From an uncultured Bacilli bacterium (lineage in GTDB: Bacteria; Bacillota_I; Bacilli_A; RF39; UBA660): a stretch of DNA of 50,773 bases. The first letter of the stretch is position 1. The number at the start of each line of letters is the position of its first letter. The stretch spans positions 1 to 50,773 of the forward strand of contig CANQWJ010000001.1 of the NCBI GenBank assembly GCA_947627525.1. The letters run 5' to 3'. The position numbers and the translations under genes were made by a program. Of the stretch, positions 44,726 to 50,773 are shown in pieces. The notes below the pieces were generated by a model, which was given only the letters and a program-made list of their open reading frames with translations, was not told the DNA's origin and did no database searches.

Positions 44726-44762
44726 ATATCAAAGTTCGAAAAAGTTCGAACAAATTCATCAA

Positions 44763-44839
44763 TGGTAGCGACGGAGGGGATCGAACCCACGACCTCCTGG
44801 GTATGAACCAGGCGCTCTAGCCAGCTGAGCTACATCGCC
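44763..44839 (-). tRNA. tRNA-Met, elongator (anticodon CAU)
   Basis: 77-base cloverleaf with acceptor GGCGATG, anticodon stem CCTGG/CCAGG with loop TTCATAC, T-arm GTGGG-type stem around TTCGATC and encoded CCA. The anticodon stem lacks the three G-C pairs of initiator tRNA, and the body is close to elongator tRNA-Met of Bacillota. Confidence 0.92.
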
Positions 44840-44858
44840 ATATATGACAAGCAATATA

Positions 44859-44887
44859 ATATTATCATATTAAAATTTTTTTGACAA
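44859..44887 (-). promoter_or_regulatory. Sigma-A promoter of tRNA-Met
   Basis: On the minus strand TTGTCA (44887-44882) and TAATAT (44864-44859) are separated by 17 bases and end about 20 bases before the mature tRNA. Confidence 0.65.
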
Positions 44888-44938
44888 TAGTCTTTCTTAA
44901 TTTTTTTCCAATATTATTATGCTCGTCTTTTTCAATAA

Positions 44939-45790
44939 TTATTTATTTTCAAAAGAAATTATTTCATCATATATATCACAAATATTATTAATCTTATTAG
45001 TATCACTATATACCTCTTCTAAAACACTTCTAATATCATTTTTCTTCTTATTACTCTTTTTAGCAATAATTTTTTCAATATCATTAATTCTTATTTTAAT
45101 ACTTTCTTCATCATCTATTTCCTGATTAGATTCTACTTGCATAATACCATAATGATAAGTATTTTCAAAGATTTTACTCTTAATAATAGTCATCTTACGA
45201 CTAATTAAAGGATGCGTATAATTCTCATATATCATCATTGCATATATCAATTTATTTACTAAGTCTTTTTTACTCTTTATCACTTTAAAATATCTATTTT
45301 TTAGTTTAGCATACATAACTATGACATATTCTCTTTTACGTTCAATAAAACTGACATTATTATTAGAAGATGTTATTTTTAAATGTTCTTTTAATAAACA
45401 ATAAATAAAGATAATTATCAAGAACCATAAAATACTCCTAAACTCACTTGGAAGTGGTAAAATACTATCTACTTTAGATATGTAGTAATTATAAATAAAG
45501 ATCGATAAAATAACACTAATAAATGAATTTATTAAATATTCTTTTTTATTAATTAATAGATTATTACCAGTAACGTTATTTATATAAAATTCATGCATCA
45601 CTACTTGAAAAATAACAATTAAGTAAATATTATCCTTAATTTCCATACATAAGCCTGATACAATTACAACATATATAACTGGTATTAATATTTTTTGAAT
45701 ATTAGAAATCTTTTTATTATTAAAATACTCCATTATTCCAAGAAGTGGTAAAGATAATAATAATTGAATAAAAATAACTGATAATTTCAC
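44939..45790 (-). CDS. Hypothetical polytopic membrane protein
   Basis: 283 residues. Four to five membrane segments in the first 135 residues, then a cytosolic or extracellular domain. Around residue 196 it reads HPLISRKMTIIKSK, then YHYGIMQVESNQEI; GIMQV resembles the lytic transglycosylase GIMQI/V motif, but the catalytic Glu context (ES...) is not matched and the resemblance may be chance. It starts at GTG after GGGGGAAT. It lies just downstream of the giant surface protein gene, separated by a terminator. Confidence 0.68.
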   Translation of the reverse strand: MKLSVIFIQLLLSLPLLGIMEYFNNKKISNIQKILIPVIYVVIVSGLCMEIKDNIYLIVIFQVVMHEFYINNVTGNNLLINKKEYLINSFISVILSIFIYNYYISKVDSILPLPSEFRSILWFLIIIFIYCLLKEHLKITSSNNNVSFIERKREYVIVMYAKLKNRYFKVIKSKKDLVNKLIYAMMIYENYTHPLISRKMTIIKSKIFENTYHYGIMQVESNQEIDDEESIKIRINDIEKIIAKKSNKKKNDIRSVLEEVYSDTNKINNICDIYDEIISFENK

Positions 45791-45835
45791 TTATATTCCC
45801 CCTTAAAATTACCAACTATATTACTATGAAGAAAA

Positions 45836-45860
45836 AGAAAAGTCAATTACAGACTTTTCT
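45836..45860 (-). terminator. Terminator after the giant surface protein gene
   Basis: AGAAAAGTC and GACTTTTCT stem with a 7-base loop and a T-rich tail on the minus strand. Confidence 0.8.
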
Positions 45861-45862
45861 AA

Positions 45863-48800
45863 TTATTTTTTTATTATCCAAAAAGCTGAAGGAGCTTTAT
45901 AACTTGAACCTCTTGTATTATTATCAAAATCATTAAAAGTGTATGTTTTATTATATCGATATGGATCAAGACCAATCATACCAGGATTAGCAATAGTTAA
46001 TTTAGCATCACTAATACTTTTAGAAGTACTAGCATTAGCCATTCCTGTTATAGCAAGATAATGTCCACCACTTGTAAAGGTATGTTGACCTTTAACATCT
46101 TGAACATGAATGACTGCCATACAAGTATTTTTCTTTAAACAATCATATAATTTATCTTTATCTTTATAATACTGGTAAGCAACTTGCGCTTGACCATTAG
46201 GTTGTAACGCACCATATTGATTTAAAAGTTTAGTAACACCACCAAAGGTTGTACCACCAGCTTGACAAGCACCAGCAATATTACAAAGAGATTTTACAGT
46301 ATCAGCTGGTCCGTATCCTGATGTTCCATTAATTGTAGACATAACAATTGCTATTGATGTAGGCGCACATCCAGAATTGTTTATATTTAAGTCAGGATCA
46401 GTACCATATTTTTCTTTATTCCATCTCGTATCAACTTGTGAATAATAAACAACATAATCCATTTCTCTACTCGTTTCTTCTTGATAGAACTGTAAAGTTG
46501 AAATATTACCACTACTATCAATATTGAATAGAACTGTACCATCACCTGAATAATATATATTTTGACTCTTTACGCCTGCATCTAGAACTCTTCTAATAGA
46601 CTCATAATTCTTATGTTTATAAGTTCCATTTGTATTACGAATATTAACATAATGACCAGTAATAGTACCAACAGCATAAGTAGGACTATAAGCTTTTATA
46701 GCATTTAAAGGATTGTTACCTGTAATAGTGTGATGGGACATTTTATAAATATCCATTTTACCATAATCTTTTTTTATTTTATCAGCTATTGAACTTATAA
46801 AACAAGACTTAGGACTAGTATCTGTTCCACAATTACTCTTATTTCCATTAGCATCAATATTATTATCAATATCACCAGAAAAAACAATCTTTTTTCCTTT
46901 AACTGTTGCAACCGCCACAATTGAATTAGCATTTTCATTACAATTTAAGTTCTTCTTGCAAACATCTTGTAAGCCACTATAAGCATCACTAGTATTGTAT
47001 AATTTAAAGTTAAAATCACCAAGAGTTAAAGTATTAACATTATTCTTATAACAATAATTAGTTTTATCATTACCATTACCAGTTCCTAAAGTTTTTGAAT
47101 CACTCCAATTACCTACACAATATATAGTTGTACCATTCTTTTTAGCTTTATCTAAATATAATTTAAAATACTTTGATAAGTTATTACGATAATTATCGAC
47201 ATTACCAGCATCAGTATTTGAAGTTGCACGATCATATTGTTTTAAATATAAACTTTTAATTTTTACACCATCTTTATATATACCTTTTGTATCACTACCA
47301 TAATAAATACCACCATAATGATCAGAATGGTTATGTGTTACTAAAAGCCACTCTAATTCTTTTACACCTAAATCCTGTAGGTATGAAAGAATTCGCCTAT
47401 AAGAATATTGATAATTTTTACCAATATCTATTAAACCATATACATATTTACCATTTTGAGTACTTCTAATTAAAATTGCATCGCCAATGACATAATTACT
47501 ATCTAAAGTACCATCCGTTTTATCAACGTTATCTTGAATGTCCAAGAAAAATATTTTATTACCAGAATTAGATACATATACTGGTATAGACTTACTTTTT
47601 TGACCAACAGTTATCGTTATGTATGTCTTTCCTACTTTTTTAGCTGTTACTACACCATTGTTAACTGTAGCAATACTAGTATTAGCACTTTTCCAAGTAG
47701 CCGCAAGTCCAGGAGCATTAGTTATATCATATTTAACTGTTGGCGTAATTGTTACTGAAGAACCTTTATCTAAAATAACTCTTTCTTTAGATAATGATAT
47801 ACTACTAACTGTTTGTTCTTTAACTTCAACTCTTACACTAGTAGTAACATTGTTATTATCATCTGAAGTTATAGTAATAGTTGCAGTTCCATTGGCTATT
47901 CCTTTTATTACACCACTTGAACTAACAGTTGCTACCTTCGTATTATTACTCTTATATGTTACTTTTTTATTAGTTGCAGTACTTGGATATACTGTTGTCT
48001 TTAAATTAGCTGTTCCATTTTTAGACATTGTTACACTAGTTTTATCAACTTGAATCATTGATACTCTAATTGGTAAAACTTGTATTTTTATAGATGATTT
48101 TAAATTACTACCATCATTTGTACTAGCCGTTATTGTTACTTCCCCTTGACTTTTACCAGTCACAATACCATTTTGACTTACAGTAGCAATATTGTTATTA
48201 CTACTTTCATAGGAAATTGTTTTAGTTGTAGCATCATTAGGAGTAATTGTTGTCGTTAATTGAGTTGTTGTTCCTACTTGAATACTAGAACTATTTGAAC
48301 TTAAAGATATTTTTGTTATTAATTTTGGCGTTACTACTAAACTTAATTTATTTTGTATTCCTGAAGACGAAGTAACATAAATTATTACATTTCCTGGACT
48401 AATACCTTTTACTACTCCTCTATTGTCAACTGTAGCAATGCCATTGTTACTAGATGTATAAGTTATAGTCTTATCAGTAGCATTACTTGGATAAATGGTA
48501 GTAATGACATTCGTTGTATCACCAATTTTTATATTACTATTATTTATTTTGGCATCAATCTTTGTAACAGGTATTATTTTTTCATTAACTTTAACACTTA
48601 CAACATCTGTTTTATTATTATTACTTGATACTGTTATGTTACAATTACCACTCTTAATAGCTGTTACTACACCATCTTTAGAAACTGTAGCAATGTTTTG
48701 ATCACTAGATGTATATGTAACATTTTTATTAGTAGCATTACTTGGATAAATAGTCGTTTGTAAAGACATACTATTACCAGTTTCTAATGTTATAGAATGT

Positions 48801-49828
48801 GGTGATACTTGAATACTACTAACATCAACATTTTTTACTATAACTTTAAAAGTAGCTGTTAAATTTTCTTCTTTAAGTGTCAAAGTAATAGTTGCACTAC
48901 CATCTTTTCTAGCATAAACATTACCATTACTATCAACTGTTGCAACACTATCATCACTACTGGTATATACTATTTTACTTTTTAAATTAGCATCTGGTGA
49001 AACTATTGGATCCAATACATATTTTTCACCAACTTGTAGTGTTTTACTACTTTCAACTAATGTAATACTTCTTTTAACAACTTCTTTTTTAGTTACATTT
49101 ATTTTACATTTAGCCGCCTTTTTACTACCATCTAAAGCTGTTACAGTTATAGTTGCTGTCCCTTCCCCTTTAGCACTCACTTTTCCATTACTATCAACTG
49201 TAACAACACTATCATCACTACTCTCCCAAGAAACTTTTTTATTGGTTGCTGATGAAGGAATAATTCCATATTCTAAATTACTACTTTCGCCAACAAAAAG
49301 ATTTAATTCCGTCGTTTTTAAAACTATTGAATTGACTTTTTCATCAACGACAACTTCTATTTCAGCACTTTCGCCTTCTTCAAGATTATCATATACTTCC
49401 GTTAATTTATCTTTTTTACTAGTAGTAGGTTTTTTATTTGGTTTATTAGAGTTATTAGTATTACTAGATTTAGAATTATCATTAAAGTCATTATACTCAT
49501 CTTTTAATTCCTTAGTGACCGTTATTGTTGCTTTACCCCCGTTTTTAGCAACGACATCACCATTCTTTTTTATTTCAATGACATCATTATCACTTGTTTC
49601 AACATATCCACCATCATTGTTAACATACTCTGTATTACTGAATACTGAACCATTTTCTATATACCATTTAGTTCTTGCTTCTATTTCTTTATTCATTTCA
49701 TATTGATCAAAAAAGACCATACCGACAGATACTACAATGAAGATTCCCAATATTACTAAAGTGATTTTAGCTAATATATTATTATTTCCATTATTTTTAT
49801 CGATCATTGTTCCATTACTATCAAACAT
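45863..49828 (-). CDS. Giant surface protein: Ig-like Big2 repeats, metallo-beta-lactamase fold and C39-like peptidase
   Basis: 1321 residues. After a cytosolic start, a membrane anchor (about 19-40) and a Ser/Asn/Lys linker (110-145), there is one partial and seven full bacterial Ig-like Big2 repeats (about 165-752, with WxSSDDSVATVDSNGxVxAxxxGTATITVT). A metallo-beta-lactamase domain follows (about 757-1105): HNHSDH (832-837), FSGDID with D986, and SHH (1031-1033), ComEC-like. The C-terminus (about 1124-1321) is papain-like: SGCAPTS with Cys1154 and GGHYLAITGM with His1256. It starts after GGTGG. Export, adhesion and a hydrolase or peptidase role are inferred; the substrate is unknown. Confidence 0.9.
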   Translation of the reverse strand: MFDSNGTMIDKNNGNNNILAKITLVILGIFIVVSVGMVFFDQYEMNKEIEARTKWYIENGSVFSNTEYVNNDGGYVETSDNDVIEIKKNGDVVAKNGGKATITVTKELKDEYNDFNDNSKSSNTNNSNKPNKKPTTSKKDKLTEVYDNLEEGESAEIEVVVDEKVNSIVLKTTELNLFVGESSNLEYGIIPSSATNKKVSWESSDDSVVTVDSNGKVSAKGEGTATITVTALDGSKKAAKCKINVTKKEVVKRSITLVESSKTLQVGEKYVLDPIVSPDANLKSKIVYTSSDDSVATVDSNGNVYARKDGSATITLTLKEENLTATFKVIVKNVDVSSIQVSPHSITLETGNSMSLQTTIYPSNATNKNVTYTSSDQNIATVSKDGVVTAIKSGNCNITVSSNNNKTDVVSVKVNEKIIPVTKIDAKINNSNIKIGDTTNVITTIYPSNATDKTITYTSSNNGIATVDNRGVVKGISPGNVIIYVTSSSGIQNKLSLVVTPKLITKISLSSNSSSIQVGTTTQLTTTITPNDATTKTISYESSNNNIATVSQNGIVTGKSQGEVTITASTNDGSNLKSSIKIQVLPIRVSMIQVDKTSVTMSKNGTANLKTTVYPSTATNKKVTYKSNNTKVATVSSSGVIKGIANGTATITITSDDNNNVTTSVRVEVKEQTVSSISLSKERVILDKGSSVTITPTVKYDITNAPGLAATWKSANTSIATVNNGVVTAKKVGKTYITITVGQKSKSIPVYVSNSGNKIFFLDIQDNVDKTDGTLDSNYVIGDAILIRSTQNGKYVYGLIDIGKNYQYSYRRILSYLQDLGVKELEWLLVTHNHSDHYGGIYYGSDTKGIYKDGVKIKSLYLKQYDRATSNTDAGNVDNYRNNLSKYFKLYLDKAKKNGTTIYCVGNWSDSKTLGTGNGNDKTNYCYKNNVNTLTLGDFNFKLYNTSDAYSGLQDVCKKNLNCNENANSIVAVATVKGKKIVFSGDIDNNIDANGNKSNCGTDTSPKSCFISSIADKIKKDYGKMDIYKMSHHTITGNNPLNAIKAYSPTYAVGTITGHYVNIRNTNGTYKHKNYESIRRVLDAGVKSQNIYYSGDGTVLFNIDSSGNISTLQFYQEETSREMDYVVYYSQVDTRWNKEKYGTDPDLNINNSGCAPTSIAIVMSTINGTSGYGPADTVKSLCNIAGACQAGGTTFGGVTKLLNQYGALQPNGQAQVAYQYYKDKDKLYDCLKKNTCMAVIHVQDVKGQHTFTSGGHYLAITGMANASTSKSISDAKLTIANPGMIGLDPYRYNKTYTFNDFDNNTRGSSYKAPSAFWIIKK

Positions 49829-49909
49829 ACTACCACCTATTTTGATTATATCATAATAAAAACAAAAATCTTCTTTTTTTAAAGATAATACTTACAAACA
49901 AGTGTAAAA

Positions 49910-50644
49910 TTACTTAAATATCTTCATAAAAATAGTTTGTGACAAAGGTGCTGAATAAATATTTTTATTTCCTTTCTCAATAGCTAAAACAATTTTATAT
50001 ACTATTGAATTTAATTTTTTATATTCAATAAAAGAAAAAAGATCATTAAGTATTCGTCTCGTTTTAAAAGATAATTTATTTTTTTCACCAGAAAGTATCA
50101 TATATTGATTAAAACCTGTTTTATATGCTCCTGGTCTTATTACAATAAACCTATTGTCATTAAAAAGGTTTTCTCTACATAGAGTTTTCATCATAATTTC
50201 AATAGTTGTTTTAGTCATTACATAACTTCCAAAAAATGGTAAAGCATGATTAGCTAACAAAGATGATGTCATAACAACTTTTTTAGGTGAGTTATCTCTT
50301 TTTAGAAATAACTGAATCAATTGTAAATTGGAAAAAACATTAACTTCAAAATTATCTTTAATTGTATCAATATCAACATCCTTTAATAAACCAGTATAAC
50401 CAATACCAGCATGAAGAAATAAAACATCAATATCTATATTATTTATCTTGTCTCGATCTTCTTTAGAAGTAATATCAAGTTTAAATACTTTAGCTGACAA
50501 ATTTAAATAATCTAATTTTTTTTCTAATTCTATAACTTCAGTATTCGTTTTACAAGTCATATAAACATCATGACCTCTATCAGATAAGACACATCCTGTT
50601 AAAAAAGCAATTCCACTACTTGCTCCCGTTATTAAAATTCTCAT
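49910..50644 (-). CDS. Short-chain dehydrogenase/reductase
   Basis: 244 residues of the classical SDR fold: TGASSGIA (6-13) with Ala in the usual third Gly position, an LDITSKED NAD(P) contact, HAGIG (78-82) in place of NNAG, MTSSL serine (about 125-128) and YVMTK (140-144) with catalytic Tyr and Lys. A C-terminal segment is typical of DltE/YjbV-like members. It oxidises or reduces an alcohol or ketone; the substrate is unknown. I use ATG at 50644 after GGTGATTTT; the frame upstream is the reverse complement of a tRNA gene. Confidence 0.9.
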   Translation of the reverse strand: MRILITGASSGIAFLTGCVLSDRGHDVYMTCKTNTEVIELEKKLDYLNLSAKVFKLDITSKEDRDKINNIDIDVLFLHAGIGYTGLLKDVDIDTIKDNFEVNVFSNLQLIQLFLKRDNSPKKVVMTSSLLANHALPFFGSYVMTKTTIEIMMKTLCRENLFNDNRFIVIRPGAYKTGFNQYMILSGEKNKLSFKTRRILNDLFSFIEYKKLNSIVYKIVLAIEKGNKNIYSAPLSQTIFMKIFK

Positions 50645-50663
50645 AAAATCACCATTATTAGTA

Positions 50664-50693
50664 TGGTAAATTTTATAAATAATATGATATAAT
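50664..50693 (+). promoter_or_regulatory. Likely promoter of tRNA-Thr
   Basis: TATAAT at 50688-50693 is clear; TGGTAA at 50664-50669, 18 bases upstream, is a weak -35. It ends 8 bases before the tRNA. Confidence 0.5.
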
Positions 50694-50701
50694 TTACTTA
50701 T

Positions 50702-50773
50702 GCCGATATAGTTTAGTGGTAAAACAGGTCCTTGGTAAGGATCAGAGGCAAGTTCAATTCTCGCTTTCGGCAC
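50702..50773 (+). tRNA. tRNA-Thr (anticodon GGU), 3' end beyond the window
   Basis: Acceptor GCCGATA, D-arm, anticodon arm GGTCC/GGATC with loop TTGGTAA (anticodon GGT) and T-loop TTCAATT are visible; the window ends after the first base of CCA. Two pairs do not match: T6 with T67 in the acceptor stem and A51 with C63 in the T-stem. It may be a mildly damaged or divergent copy, or the last bases may contain an error. Confidence 0.8.

Noticed and set aside
47619..48053. Plus-strand hydrophobic frame opposite the Big2 repeats
   Set aside because: Thr/Val-rich repeat codons read backwards give hydrophobic frames; no ribosome binding site or homology. The same applies to 49242-49706.
45863..49828. 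Tandem DNA repeat or CRISPR-like array in the Big2 region
   Set aside because: The repeat is at the protein level; codons differ between units and the period (about 80 residues) fits Ig-like domains.
50645..50773. N-terminal extension of the SDR protein (PKARIELASDPYQG type)
   Set aside because: It is the reverse complement of tRNA-Thr and its promoter; such peptides are classic artefacts. ATG 50644 has a ribosome binding site.

Overview
The window is about 51 kb of AT-rich DNA from a walled, low-GC Gram-positive bacterium. It uses the standard genetic code: tryptophan is TGG, and TGA, TAA and TAG all act as stops. Nearly every gene is preceded by a strong AGGAGG-type ribosome binding site. 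A pheST T-box, ComEA/ComEC, FtsW, VanY, a NudR/NrtR-like regulator and tRNA genes with encoded CCA ends all point to Bacillota. The style (very low GC, lean metabolism, many lineage-specific membrane proteins, no sporulation genes) fits an uncultured gut Bacilli or Mollicutes-neighbour lineage, but I cannot place it to order. All but a few genes lie on the minus strand.

Layout by region. 1-77: right end of an IS3-family insertion sequence, with the last codons of its transposase. 97-6966: membrane-anchored protein, pheS-pheT under a Phe T-box, hypothetical membrane protein, frr, VanZ-like protein, and a membrane protein with a histone-like lysine-rich tail. 7060-10507: MYG1-like phosphoesterase, AAA/CYTH fusion NTPase, histidine phosphatase and an NrtR-type Nudix regulator whose promoter contains a perfect palindrome. 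10590-14099: lipid module with two PlsC acyltransferases around an acyl-CoA synthetase. 14169-19432: DUF3267-type membrane protein, YcxB-like protein, hotdog thioesterase and a heterodimeric ABC exporter. 19490-25254: lineage-specific hypotheticals, including a kinase-like protein without a P-loop and three tandem paralogues, then thymidylate kinase. 25348-26195: small membrane protein, tRNA-Arg and a decayed glycosyltransferase. 26176-35152: cell envelope and DNA uptake (YfhO, VanY, HD protein, ComEC, ComEA, FtsW). 35230-39976: DUF421 protein, TIGR04086 protein, three GNAT acetyltransferases, TSCPD protein, Tgt, dCMP deaminase. 40047-44367: four hypothetical proteins, a HIT protein and an Asp/Glu racemase. 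44368-44762: a gene-free stretch with nested, mutually exclusive inverted repeats that looks like a structured RNA. 44763-50773: tRNA-Met, a polytopic membrane protein, a 1321-residue surface protein joining Ig-like repeats, a metallo-beta-lactamase fold and a C39-like peptidase, an SDR enzyme and a tRNA-Thr cut by the window end.

The most unusual items are the 1321-residue Big2/MBL/C39 protein, the structured intergenic region at 44518-44668, the three-paralogue hypothetical cluster, the glycosyltransferase remnant overlapping the yfhO-like gene, and ComEC, whose N-terminal domain is open but has no ATG, GTG or TTG start.
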